64,000 nt of DNA from Pseudomonas mosselii. GTDB taxonomy: Bacteria; Pseudomonadota; Gammaproteobacteria; Pseudomonadales; Pseudomonadaceae. Under the pieces are notes generated by a model. That model was not told the origin of the DNA. It saw only the letters and a program-made list of their open reading frames with translations, and made no database searches. The stretch spans positions 248,001 to 312,000 of the forward strand of contig NZ_VAUO01000001.1 in assembly GCF_005796105.1 (NCBI RefSeq). The letters run 5' to 3'. Positions 53,701 through 61,110 of this stretch are shown piece by piece; positions within the stretch are counted from its first letter, which is position 1, and each line of letters starts with the position of its first letter. Both the position numbers and the translations under genes were made by a program.

Positions 53701-54355
53701 CGCCTGCGCCATCGCCGAACACCTGAACTTCGAGGTGGCGAGCGCGCTGGATGTATTTCTCGATGAACACTCCGGCGTCGCTGAAGTTGTTCTGGCCCAG
53801 GCGCTTGACGGTCTCGAACGCATCGCGCAGCTCAGCGGCATCACGGCATACACGCATGCCGATACCACCGCCACCTGCGGTGCTCTTGAGCATGATCGGG
53901 TAGCCCACCTGTTCGGCGGCGCCCAGGGCGTCGTCGAGGCTGGCCAGCAGTTCGCTGCCTTCGAGCAGCGGCACGCCATGCTGGCGGGCCAGGGCGCGCG
54001 CGGTGTGCTTGAGGCCGAACACCCTCAGTTGCTCGGGCGTAGGGCCGACGAAGGCAATTCCGGCGGCTTCGCAGGCCTCGGCGAAGGCGGCGTTTTCGGA
54101 CAGGAATCCGTAGCCTGGGTGAATGGCTTGGGCGCCGCTGGTCTTGGCGGCGGCGAGGATCTTCTCGACCACCAGGTAGGTGCTGGCGGCCGGGCCATCG
54201 CCCAAGCTCAGGGCCTGGTCGGCTTCAAGCACGTGGCGACTGGCGAGGTCGGCGTCGGCATACACCGCAATGCCCTTGACGTCGAGGGCGCGCAAGGTGC
54301 GTAGCACCCGGCAGGCAATGGCGCCACGGTTGGCGATGAGCAAGGATTCGAACAT
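50756..54355 (-). CDS. Biotin-dependent urea/guanidine carboxylase
   Basis: 1199 residues. Domains in order: biotin carboxylase (1-450; ATP grasp with STAGGGGIGM, EVNTRLQVEHGVTE), the AHS2/AHS1 carboxyltransferase (about 480-1020), and a C-terminal biotinyl domain with the biotin site ESMKMEI, Lys1156. Annotated in databases as urea carboxylase. With DUF1989 genes and a guanidine-I riboswitch beside it, it is most likely a guanidine carboxylase that produces carboxyguanidine. Known urea and guanidine carboxylases are close relatives and I cannot separate them from sequence alone. Coupled to the allophanate hydrolase gene by a 4-bp overlap; 176 bp separate it from the upstream DUF1989 gene. 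Confidence 0.92.
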   Translation of the reverse strand: MFESLLIANRGAIACRVLRTLRALDVKGIAVYADADLASRHVLEADQALSLGDGPAASTYLVVEKILAAAKTSGAQAIHPGYGFLSENAAFAEACEAAGIAFVGPTPEQLRVFGLKHTARALARQHGVPLLEGSELLASLDDALGAAEQVGYPIMLKSTAGGGGIGMRVCRDAAELRDAFETVKRLGQNNFSDAGVFIEKYIQRARHLEVQVFGDGAGEVLALGVRDCSVQRRNQKVLEETPAPNLPAGMAQALCEAAITLAKAVNYRSAGTVEFVFDSDAQRFYFLEVNTRLQVEHGVTEQVWGVDLVAWMIQLAAGDLPPLDSLRAGLRPRGHAVQARLYAEDPGKDFQPSPGLLTCVEFPPADGQALRIDTWVEAGCEIPPYFDPMIAKLIAWADDREQACRQLDNALAHSVLYGVQTNRDYLRQILADAPFANGEPWTRCLEALVYQADTLEVLSGGTQTSVQDYPGRLGYWAVGVPPSGPMDSRALRLGNLLLGNAEGTAGLEVTMAGPTLRFNTHAVVAVTGAEVPLTLDGQPVALNTALAIGPGSVLAIGTIAGPGARSYLCVRGGIQVPDYLGSKSTFTLGQFGGHAGRALRAGDVLHLAPLTERSSGATLPAQPGLPDTRQIRVIYGPHGAPEYFTEGYIQTFFGTDWEVHFNSSRTGVRLIGPKPEWVREDGGEAGLHPSNIHDNPYAIGAVDFTGDMPVILGPDGPSLGGFVCPVTVIEADLWQLGQLKAGDKVRFMPVDLAEARRLALLPVSEYVPASPVAGALQSPIVLDIGQDDTRLVARLSGDTHLLLEIGAAELDLVLRFRGHALMQALQARALDGVVDLTPGIRSLQVHYQPETLALAHLLAVVRELWAAVCTAQDLEVPSRIVYLPLSWDDPACQLAIEKYMTTVRKDAPWCPSNLEFIRRINDLPNLDAVQRTVFEASYLVMGLGDVYLGAPVATPLDPRHRLVTTKYNPARTWTAENSVGIGGAYLCVYGMEGPGGYQFVGRTLQMWNRYRQVAAFDGKPWLLRFFDQIRFYPVGAEELLDIRRDFPLGRFALHIEHSRLRLADYQDLLAEHADGIEQFRTRQQAAFGAERQRWLDSGQAHFESTEACAPVSAEAPLAAGHTGIESPIAGNLWQVQVSLGEQVAPGDTLVVLESMKMEIPVQATCAGRVREIRVAPGTAVRAGQVIVVVHAEPTEGEPA

Positions 54356-54420
54356 GACAACGTCCCCTGGAGGCGTCTGGCTGCCTCGGCTGGGTTGCGG
54401 GTCGTCCCGCAGTTTCATGG

Positions 54421-54445
54421 CTGCCCTGGGGTCGTCCCCAGGCAG
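54421..54445 (-). promoter_or_regulatory. Hairpin in the 176-bp gap before the carboxylase gene
   Basis: CCTGGGG-TCGT-CCCCAGG, extended by CTG/CAG with one bulged base, lies 66 bp upstream of the carboxylase ATG. It is the only long gap in an otherwise compact operon, so it may be a site for processing, attenuation or partial termination. No U-tract. Confidence 0.4.
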
Positions 54446-54531
54446 GGGCTACGCGTTACGGGCGGGCGCGAGGCCTGCACGGAACACGCAGGCAGCGAAC
54501 ACGGCCAGGCGCAGGCGCGCGAACAGGCGGC

Positions 54532-55158
54532 TCAGTCCCATACCAGCACCTGCGCGGGGGTAGGGTTGTAGCCGTTGCAGGGGTTGTTCAACTGCGGGCA
54601 GTTGGAGATCAGCACCATCACGTCCATCTCGGCGCGCAGCTGCACGTACTTACCGGCCCCCGAAATGCCGTCTTCGAAGGTCAGGCCGCCTTCAGGGGTG
54701 ACCGGTACGTTCATGAAGAAGTTGATGTTGGGGCTGATGTCGCGCTTGCCCAGGCGCCCGTCGTGGCAGCAGGCGCGCAGGTAGTTGTCGCGGCAGCTAT
54801 GCATATGGCGCTTGTCCAGGGCGTAGCGCACGCTGTTGCTCTCCTGGGCGCAGGCGCCGCCAAGAGTGTCGTGGCGACCGCAGGTGTCCTCGGTGATGGT
54901 CAGCATCGGTCGGCCGAGGTTGGAGTACAACACGCTGCCGGCGCCCAGGTAGACATTGCCCTGGTTGCGCAGGGTGCGCTGCACGTCGTAGCGCTCGCGG
55001 GGGTTGGCGGTGCTATAGAACAGTGTGTCGATGGCTTGGTTGCCTTCCAGGTCGAGGATGCGCAGGGTCTGTCCAGCCTTGACTTCGGCCAGCCACGGTT
55101 CGCCAGCAGGAATGGTCGAGCACGACATCGCGTGTTCGGGCAGCAGGGGGGCAGTCAT
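54532..55158 (-). CDS. DUF1989 protein, carboxyguanidine deiminase subunit (UAAP2-like)
   Basis: 208 residues of the DUF1989/urea-carboxylase-associated family. Conserved patterns: [31 protein letters not shown] and [22 protein letters not shown], with Cys/His residues likely for metal binding. Two such proteins form the heteromeric carboxyguanidine deiminase (CgdAB) that makes allophanate and ammonia. It follows the other DUF1989 gene by 11 bp. Which is CgdA and which is CgdB is tentative. ATG at 55158 precedes the conserved domain. Confidence 0.88.
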   Translation of the reverse strand: MTAPLLPEHAMSCSTIPAGEPWLAEVKAGQTLRILDLEGNQAIDTLFYSTANPRERYDVQRTLRNQGNVYLGAGSVLYSNLGRPMLTITEDTCGRHDTLGGACAQESNSVRYALDKRHMHSCRDNYLRACCHDGRLGKRDISPNINFFMNVPVTPEGGLTFEDGISGAGKYVQLRAEMDVMVLISNCPQLNNPCNGYNPTPAQVLVWD

Positions 55159-55169
55159 GGTCCAGGTCC

Positions 55170-55883
55170 TCAGGCGAACAGGCGGTGGGTATTGATGAAG
55201 CCACGCGCGTTCTCTGGGCGCGAGGTGCGGCAATGCTCGGCGACGCTTTCGTCGGCGTGACTGAACGTCAGTTGCACGGGTTTGGGCGCGTAAGCGGGCG
55301 CGGGGTCCATCGGGTGCTGCAGGGCGGTCACTACGAACAGCGTATCCATCGGTGCGTACAGCTCGATGTAGTCACCGGCCTTGGCATTGCCGCAGGCAAA
55401 GTGCAGCGTACCGTCGGCGGCCACGTCGACCCGGCTGAACAGGTTGAGCGGCATGCTCAGGTCCGACAGCTGCAAGTCCCACTTGCCCATTTCCACCAGC
55501 AGGTTGTCGGTGCCATTGCGAAAGAAGCCGTTGCGCAGCTCCTGATAGCGGCCTTCGCCGTACTTGGCCTGTACCTCTTGGGCGTTGAGCACTCCGCCGA
55601 TACTGTCGCTCCAGCCGCAGGTGTCATGGGTGATTGCCGCCAGCACCCGGCCCATGTCCGAGTACAGGCAATGGCCGGCGGTGAGCTTGGCGGTGTGCTG
55701 GCACTTGAGGCTGTCGGGCAAGTTGAGCCGTTCGCTTTTCTCGTGGGCGTTGAACAGCATCAGGCTGACGTTGGCGCCGCCTTGCAGGTCGGTAAAACGC
55801 ACCCGCTGTCCGCGTTTGAGGACGAACGAGAGGTGGCCGCCGCCGGGCAGGTGCTCTTGGGCGAAAGATTGCGGATCGGTCAT
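55170..55883 (-). CDS. DUF1989 protein, carboxyguanidine deiminase subunit (UAAP1-like)
   Basis: 237 residues, same family as its neighbour, with [35 protein letters not shown] (Cys site) and [11 protein letters not shown]. The two paralogues have diverged but share the metal/Cys region. In published work the pair converts carboxyguanidine to allophanate. It lies 2 bp downstream of the ABC ATPase gene. Confidence 0.88.
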   Translation of the reverse strand: MTDPQSFAQEHLPGGGHLSFVLKRGQRVRFTDLQGGANVSLMLFNAHEKSERLNLPDSLKCQHTAKLTAGHCLYSDMGRVLAAITHDTCGWSDSIGGVLNAQEVQAKYGEGRYQELRNGFFRNGTDNLLVEMGKWDLQLSDLSMPLNLFSRVDVAADGTLHFACGNAKAGDYIELYAPMDTLFVVTALQHPMDPAPAYAPKPVQLTFSHADESVAEHCRTSRPENARGFINTHRLFA

Positions 55884-55885
55884 GG

Positions 55886-56665
55886 TCAGGTTCCTGGTTG
55901 CGGTTGGAGGAGGCGCTCGCAGGCGGCCACCGGGGCCGGTTGGCGGGCGCTGTTGAGCGGCAGGTCATAGGTGACCCGCGAGCCGTAGGCGTAGGGGGCA
56001 TGGGGGTCGATGCGGGTCTTGTCGAACACCAGCAGGCGGGTGCCGAGGCTGAAACCTTCGCTGAGGTCATGGGTGACCATGAACACGGTCAGCCGGGTTT
56101 CCTGCCACAGTTCCAGCAGCAGCGCATGCATGTCCTTGCGAATCCCCGGGTCCAGGGCGCCGAATGGTTCATCGAGCAGCAGCACCTTGGGTTTCATCAG
56201 CAGTGCCTGGGCGATTGCCAGACGCTGCTGCATGCCACCGGACAATTGCGCGGGGTACTTGTCCAGAGCATGGCCCAGGCCAACACGGGTCAGTAATGCA
56301 GCGGCCTGTTCGCGGGCGGCGCGCTTGCGCTGGCCGAGCAGGCGTCCAAGCAAGGGGGCATGCGGCAATTCCAGGCCCAGTGCGACGTTATCCAGCACGT
56401 TCAGGTGCGCGAACACCGAGTAGCGCTGGAACACCACGCCTCGGCTGGGGTCGGGTTCGCCGGCCAGAGGCTGGCCGCCCAACAGAATCTGTCCGCGCGA
56501 TGGCTGCTCCTGGCCCAGCAGCAGGCGCAGGAAGGTGGACTTGCCGCAACCCGAGGCGCCGACCATGGTGCAGAACTCGCCTTCGGCGATGCTCAGGTTC
56601 AGGCCTTCGAGCACCACATGCTCGCCATATTGCTGCCAGACGTTGCGCACTTCGATGTAGCTCAT
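55886..56665 (-). CDS. ABC transporter ATP-binding protein (NitT/TauT type)
   Basis: 259 residues. Walker A GASGCGKST (36-44), Q-loop, signature LSGGMQQR, Walker B VLLLDEPFGAL and the His switch MVTHD. Energises uptake with the permease and binding-protein genes upstream. ATG overlaps the permease stop by 4 bp. Similar to taurine/nitrate/urea-type importers; guanidine or a guanidino compound is the likely substrate from context. Confidence 0.92.
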   Translation of the reverse strand: MSYIEVRNVWQQYGEHVVLEGLNLSIAEGEFCTMVGASGCGKSTFLRLLLGQEQPSRGQILLGGQPLAGEPDPSRGVVFQRYSVFAHLNVLDNVALGLELPHAPLLGRLLGQRKRAAREQAAALLTRVGLGHALDKYPAQLSGGMQQRLAIAQALLMKPKVLLLDEPFGALDPGIRKDMHALLLELWQETRLTVFMVTHDLSEGFSLGTRLLVFDKTRIDPHAPYAYGSRVTYDLPLNSARQPAPVAACERLLQPQPGT

Positions 56666-57477
56666 GGACGGCCCCCTTCGTACCAGGGGAAAGCCCGCTG
56701 GGTCAGTTGCTTGAGCGAGCAGTCGGTGAGCCAGGCCAACAGCGTGATCCAGGCGACGTAGGGCAGGATCATGTCCATCGCCAGGTATCGGCGCACCAGG
56801 AAGATCCGGTAGCCCAGGCCGTCTTCCGAGGCGATGGCCTCGGCGGCGATCAGGAACAGCCAGGCCGAGCCCAGTACCAGGCGCAACGAGATCAGCAGGC
56901 GTGGCGCCAGTTGCGGCAAGACCACGCGCAGGATGTAGGTCCAGGTCGAGGCGCCCAGGGTCAGCGCCTTTATCCGCAGTTCGGCAGGGATCTCGCGGGC
57001 GCGCTGCTCAAGGTCGCGGGCCAGGATCGGGGTGATGCCGATGACGATCAGCATGACCTTGGACAACTCCCCCAGCCCGAATACGATGAACAGGATCGGC
57101 AGCAGCGCCAGCGGCGGCACCATCGACAGCACCACCATCAACGGCGACAACGAAGCACCTGCCAGCGGCAGCGTCCCGGCTACGATCCCCAGGCACAGGC
57201 CGGCCACCGCGCTAATGGCCAGGCCGCTGGCCAGGCGGGTCAGGCTCGATGCGGTGTCCTGCCACAGCAGGTAGGCGCCGCTGCGCTTGTCTTCGGTGAA
57301 AGCGACCTGCTTGATCGCTTCGCTCATCTGCACGGCGCTGGGCAGCAGCTTGTCACGCGGGTTGTCGGCCAGGCGTTGGGCTGACCCGAACAGGTAGGCG
57401 CACAGCAGCAGGGCGAACGGCAGGATGACCAGCATCAGCCGTGTGGAGCGGTCCGGGTGGCGATTCAAAAGGCGCAT
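56662..57477 (-). CDS. ABC transporter permease (NitT/TauT type)
   Basis: 271 residues, about six membrane segments and the EAA loop EIPAELRIKALTLGAS (cytoplasmic contact with the ATPase). ATG at 57477 is chosen; a start at 57522 would overlap the binding-protein region. It overlaps the ATPase gene by ATGA. Works with SBP 57491-58555. Confidence 0.91.
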   Translation of the reverse strand: MRLLNRHPDRSTRLMLVILPFALLLCAYLFGSAQRLADNPRDKLLPSAVQMSEAIKQVAFTEDKRSGAYLLWQDTASSLTRLASGLAISAVAGLCLGIVAGTLPLAGASLSPLMVVLSMVPPLALLPILFIVFGLGELSKVMLIVIGITPILARDLEQRAREIPAELRIKALTLGASTWTYILRVVLPQLAPRLLISLRLVLGSAWLFLIAAEAIASEDGLGYRIFLVRRYLAMDMILPYVAWITLLAWLTDCSLKQLTQRAFPWYEGGRP

Positions 57478-57490
57478 GGCGTGTCTCCGC

Positions 57491-58555
57491 TCACAGCTTG
57501 CCGTCAGCGGCCATCTGCACATACTGGGTGTCGAAACGCAGCTTGAGGTTGGCCGGGTCGCCTACGCTCACGCCGTTGGCAAAGCTCATGCCCACCGCGT
57601 TACTGCTTTGGGCAGCGCTACCGAGCAGACCGTGGTCGAAGGAGAACTGAGCGACCTTTTCCATGGTTTTGGGCAGTGCATGGCCGTTGACGAAGGCCAG
57701 GGTGGCCGGTGCGGTGGCGAACAGGTGGGTGGTCGACAATTGCGCCTCGTAGCCGTCGAGGTCGGTGCCGGAGGCCTTGGCCATGTGCTCCAGGGCCGCC
57801 TTGCCGGCCGCCGAAGGTTCAGCCATCAACGCCATCACTTCGTACCACGCGCCGGTCAGTGCTTTACCCAGCGCTGGGTTGTCGTGCAGGGTCTGGGTGT
57901 TGACCACCATCAGGTCGAGGATTTCGCCGGGGATGTCACTTGAGTCAAAGACCTGGGTCACATCCTGGCGCGTGTTGATCTGCCCGAGCATCGGGTTCCA
58001 GGTGGTCACCGCCTGCACCTGCGCAGTGTCGAAGGCGGCGGCGATGTCAGCGTCTGAGGTGTTGACCACCTTCAGGTCGCGCTCGGTGAGCCCGGCGCTG
58101 TCCAGGGCGCGCGCCAGCAGGTAGTGGGAGACCGACAGCTCGACCAGGTTGACGTCCATGCCCTTGAGGTCGGCGACGGTCTTGCCCTTGCCCTTGAGCA
58201 CCACGCCATCGTTGCCGTTGGAGAAATCGCCGACGATCAGCGCGGTGCTGTCGACGCCGCCTGCGGCCGGGATGGTCAGCGCGTCCATGTTGGTCATGGT
58301 GCAGCCATCGAACTGGCCCGCGGTGTACTGGTTGATCGATTCGACGTAGTCGTTGATCTGGGTGAGCTTGATGTGGATGCCGTACTTGTCGGCCCACTTG
58401 TCGACGATGCCTTGGGCGGCAGCGTATTCCCACGGCATCCAGCCAGCGTAGATGCTCCAGCACAGGTTGAAGTCGGTCTTGGGCGCGGCCTTGGCGGCAA
58501 AGCTGGTCAGCACGACGCAGCCGGTGAGGAAAGCGGTCAGGAGGGGCTTTCGCAT
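57491..58555 (-). CDS. ABC transporter substrate-binding protein (NitT/TauT type)
   Basis: 354 residues with a signal peptide (MRKPLLTAFLTGCVVLTSFA, cleavage after AKA). The NMT1/SsuA-like fold is shown by LCWSIYAGWMPWEYAAAQG at the N-terminus and the ligand-site DGCTMTNMDALTIPAAGG. First gene of the transporter-deiminase-carboxylase-hydrolase operon, directly downstream of the riboswitch leader. Database homologues are called putative urea ABC transporters; guanidine is the better guess given the riboswitch. Confidence 0.91.
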   Translation of the reverse strand: MRKPLLTAFLTGCVVLTSFAAKAAPKTDFNLCWSIYAGWMPWEYAAAQGIVDKWADKYGIHIKLTQINDYVESINQYTAGQFDGCTMTNMDALTIPAAGGVDSTALIVGDFSNGNDGVVLKGKGKTVADLKGMDVNLVELSVSHYLLARALDSAGLTERDLKVVNTSDADIAAAFDTAQVQAVTTWNPMLGQINTRQDVTQVFDSSDIPGEILDLMVVNTQTLHDNPALGKALTGAWYEVMALMAEPSAAGKAALEHMAKASGTDLDGYEAQLSTTHLFATAPATLAFVNGHALPKTMEKVAQFSFDHGLLGSAAQSSNAVGMSFANGVSVGDPANLKLRFDTQYVQMAADGKL

Positions 58556-58598
58556 GGGGTGACTCCAGTTGGCGGTGGACGGACAAGGAGCAGCGCGA

Positions 58599-58616
58599 CA
58601 CCCATTGCGATGGGTG
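58599..58616 (-). promoter_or_regulatory. Expression-platform hairpin of the guanidine-I riboswitch
   Basis: CACCCAT-(4 nt)-ATGGGTG lies directly after the riboswitch aptamer and 44 bp before the first ATG. It could compete with the 3' arm of the aptamer. There is no U-tract, so classical intrinsic termination is not evident. Confidence 0.5.
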
Positions 58617-58617
58617 G

Positions 58618-58722
58618 TCTGGCGTCTCCCGGGCTTTTATCCCGCCGTGTAACCTCAACTGGAGGTCGTCAGCTCTCGGTCCAGGCACCTGCCGAGGCAG
58701 ATCGGAACCCTAGCCAACCATT
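58618..58722 (-). ncRNA. Guanidine-I (ykkC) riboswitch
   Basis: The minus-strand leader contains the conserved blocks in order: CTAGGGTTCCG (58713-58703), ACCGAGAG, then ACGGCGGGATAAAAGCCCGG (the 3' core, ending near 58626). These are the hallmarks of the guanidine-I aptamer, including the invariant ATAAAAGCCCGGGAG region. It lies upstream of the transporter-CgdAB-carboxylase-AtzF operon, where free guanidine is expected to switch expression on. Boundaries are approximate. Confidence 0.93.
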
Positions 58723-58768
58723 TGTGTTTTGCTGCAATAGCTCGCGCTACTCCCGCACCCCAGGGGTA

Positions 58769-58785
58769 ATGCGAGAGGCGTGCCA
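58769..58785 (-). promoter_or_regulatory. Sigma-54-type promoter of the guanidine operon
   Basis: On the minus strand TGGCACG-CCTC-TCGCAT matches the -24/-12 consensus TGGCACG-N4-TTGCW except one base, with GG-N10-GC spacing. Transcription would start near 58760, about 37 nt before the aptamer. This fits RpoN/NtrC control under nitrogen limitation. Confidence 0.75.
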
Positions 58786-58872
58786 GAATGCCTGTGCGCG
58801 GCGATAGACCCGCAGGCTCAAGGGTTTCAGGAGAAGGCCAGTGAGCATTGGGGGACAGGCAAGTGGAGCGCC

Positions 58873-58907
58873 GCGCCGTTATGGTGCGCGGCGCACCATC
58901 TGGGCGC
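58873..58907 (-). promoter_or_regulatory. Pair of NtrC-like enhancer sites
   Basis: GCGCCGTTATGGTGC (58873-58887) and GCACCATCTGGGCGC (58893-58907) each resemble GCACC-N4-TGGTGC and are 20 bp apart, two helical turns. Together they build the perfect palindrome ATGGTGCGC-G-GCGCACCAT (58881-58899). They lie about 100-130 bp upstream of the sigma-54-type promoter. The LysR gene end (58930) is just beyond. Confidence 0.5.
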
Positions 58908-58929
58908 TGGCAACTCACCGCGCCGGGGC

Positions 58930-59817
58930 TCAAGGGTGCCGTGCAGCGTCTGCCAGCCAGCTCAGGAACGCGGTCACCGGTGCGTGCCGCTCCTTGCCTG
59001 GCACGCACGCAGCGACATAACGCGGCCCCGCCAGGCTGATTTCTGGTCTGTAGGGCACTAGCTCTCCACGCCTGAGGCTTTCAGCGACCAGTACATTGCT
59101 TGCCAGCACCAGCCCATGACCGGCGATGGCCGCGCCCAACGCAAAGTGCTCATCGTCGAACTCGCGCATCTGCGCGGTTTCAAGCCAAGCCTGGCAATCG
59201 GCGGCCGTGCACCAGCTTTGCCAGTTGACTGAGAATGCGCCTGGAATGGTCAAGTTCAGGTTGATCAACTCGACCTGATCCACGTTCAGTGAGGCGATCA
59301 ACTCGGGTGCGCCATAAGCCGAGAATCGCTCATCCATCAGCGCCTGGCAGAACAGCTTCGGGTCATCGCGGCTGACCGCGCGAATCGCAAGATCGACACT
59401 GGAGTCACGCAGAAGATCGACAAGTTCATTGCGTGTGTCGACGCGCACATTGAACTGCGCAAAGCGTCTGTAAAAGCTACCCAAGCGTGGAATCAGCCAG
59501 GCTGCGGCCAGCCCTGGCGTCGTGGTAATGGTCAGGGTTGCCTGGGCTGTGCCTGGATAGAAAGCCTCCAGGCTGCTGCGAATGTCCAACAGTGCACGGT
59601 GCGTCTGCCGATAGAGCGACTCGCCCTCGGCGCTCAAGGCTACGCCCTGTCCAGACCGATTGAACAGCCGTGTACCGAGGTGGGTTTCCAAGGTTCTGAT
59701 CTGGTGGGAAATAGCTGCCGGGGTCACGGCAAGCTCCTCAGCGGCCGCCTTGAAACTACCCAGCCTCGCTGCCGCCTCGAACGTACGCAGCGCGTTGAGT
59801 GGAAGAGTCGAAAACAC
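58930..59817 (-). CDS. LysR-family transcriptional regulator
   Basis: 295 residues of the GcvA-like group: PLNALRTFEAAARLGSFKAAAEELAVTPAAISHQI is the N-terminal HTH region (about 6-40), then LFNRSGQGVALSAEG. GTG at 59817 has GGGAG 6 nt upstream and gives the usual MxxLPLNALRTFE start; the frame stays open to 59856. It is divergent from the PACE efflux gene (109 bp apart) and probably controls it, as AceR does for aceI in Acinetobacter. Confidence 0.88.
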   Translation of the reverse strand: MFSTLPLNALRTFEAAARLGSFKAAAEELAVTPAAISHQIRTLETHLGTRLFNRSGQGVALSAEGESLYRQTHRALLDIRSSLEAFYPGTAQATLTITTTPGLAAAWLIPRLGSFYRRFAQFNVRVDTRNELVDLLRDSSVDLAIRAVSRDDPKLFCQALMDERFSAYGAPELIASLNVDQVELINLNLTIPGAFSVNWQSWCTAADCQAWLETAQMREFDDEHFALGAAIAGHGLVLASNVLVAESLRRGELVPYRPEISLAGPRYVAACVPGKERHAPVTAFLSWLADAARHP

Positions 59818-59925
59818 GCAGGGCTCCCTGGATGAATTGAATTGATGCGGGTGCAATTTATCTCATTTTTCTTGCCGTGCATGAGCCACTACCGTCTGTG
59901 ATCTACCCACTCCACGGAGCCCCCC

Positions 59926-60366
59926 ATGCAAGGCCCTCGCAGAAAAATCCTTCAAGCGCTCCTGTATGAATCAATCGCCATCACTGTGTTGTCGCCCAGC
60001 ATCGCCTTGATCTACGACGAAGGCCTGGTTCATGCGGGGGCGCTGTCGGTGATGTTGTCTGTTAGCGCGCTGGTGTGGAACGTGCTGTTCAACGCTGTTT
60101 TCGAGTATTGGGAGGCGCGTCAGCCGCAGCGGGCACGCACTTTGAGCAGACGGTTGCTGCACTCATTGGGTTTCGAGGGGGGGCTGGTGCTAATGCTGGT
60201 GCCTCTGGTCGCCTGGTGGCTGGGGATTTCCTGGTGGGCAGCACTGGTCACCGATCTGGGCTTGTTCGTTTTCTTCTTCTTCTATGCCCTGGTATTTCAA
60301 TGGTGCTTCGACAAACTGTTCGACCTGCCCGTGTCCGCCAAGGAGGGGGTTTCGGTCAGTTCATGA
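59926..60366 (+). CDS. PACE-family efflux transporter
   Basis: 146 residues, four membrane helices built from two bacterial transmembrane pair domains. The N-terminus RKILQALLYESIAI has Glu15, the position known to be essential in AceI of Acinetobacter. Conserved WNVLFNAVFEYWEARQ and FFFFYALVFQWCFDKLFD follow. PACE proteins export biocides such as chlorhexidine and also short-chain diamines. Divergent LysR regulator next to it. Confidence 0.92.
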   Translation: MQGPRRKILQALLYESIAITVLSPSIALIYDEGLVHAGALSVMLSVSALVWNVLFNAVFEYWEARQPQRARTLSRRLLHSLGFEGGLVLMLVPLVAWWLGISWWAALVTDLGLFVFFFFYALVFQWCFDKLFDLPVSAKEGVSVSS

Positions 60367-60427
60367 GTCGCGCGAATTACCCATTGGCCGGCTTGCAGCA
60401 GCAACAGATGCCGTGAGCCGGTGATTG

Positions 60428-60447
60428 CCGGCATCGCTGCATGCCGG
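60428..60447 (+). terminator. Hairpin after the PACE gene
   Basis: CCGGCAT / ATGCCGG with a 6-nt loop, 61 bp after the stop codon. No U-tract; weak evidence for termination. Confidence 0.4.
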
Positions 60448-60568
60448 TTGACTGACTCCGGCCAGCGCTCAGGGTAACGGCGATCACGTGGGTGAAAGCT
60501 TGGGCTTGACCCTGAAGTGGCTATAGCCTTCACCCTGGCAGGACATTCGTCTCTCAAAGGCATCGATC

Positions 60569-61024
60569 ATGAACAACCGCATTCCGCCGCCGCTGGTGGC
60601 CACACTGTTTGGCGTGCTGGCGTGGCTGGCGGCCGAGCACGTATCCGGCGCACGGGAATTTGCACTCGGCTGGCGTCTGGGGCTGGCGCTGGTTGTATTG
60701 CTGGTAGGCGTCGCTATTGCGCTAGCCGGTGTGCTTTCGTTTCGCCATGCGCGTACCACGGTCAATCCACTGAAGCCGCACGCGGCCTCGGCTCTGGTCC
60801 GCTCTGGCGTGTACAGATACACACGCAACCCCATGTACCTGGGGTTCGCCATAGCCCTGACAGCCTGGTCGATTTTTCTCGCCTGGCCGCCAGCGCTTCT
60901 GAGTGTGCTCGGTTTCGTGATCTACATGAACCGCTTCCAGATCGGGCCGGAAGAGCGAGCGCTTGCCGGCCTTTTTGGCGCGCAGTTCACGCACTATTGC
61001 GGCCAGGTCAGACGTTGGCTGTAG
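60569..61024 (+). CDS. ICMT/PEMT-like membrane methyltransferase
   Basis: 151 residues with about four hydrophobic segments and the isoprenylcysteine methyltransferase-like C-terminal pattern SGVYRYTRNPMYLGF and GPEERALAGLFGAQFTHYCGQVRRWL. Such proteins bind SAM at the membrane face; the substrate in bacteria is mostly unknown. No partner gene is adjacent. Convergent with the SDR gene. Confidence 0.85.
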   Translation: MNNRIPPPLVATLFGVLAWLAAEHVSGAREFALGWRLGLALVVLLVGVAIALAGVLSFRHARTTVNPLKPHAASALVRSGVYRYTRNPMYLGFAIALTAWSIFLAWPPALLSVLGFVIYMNRFQIGPEERALAGLFGAQFTHYCGQVRRWL

Positions 61025-61110
61025 GCAATCCAACGTCTGCTGCCACAGCCCAGACAGGCAACCACACTGCGTGCGCTGTGCTGGGTGTAGGCTCCAGTGG
61101 ATGGGTTGAA

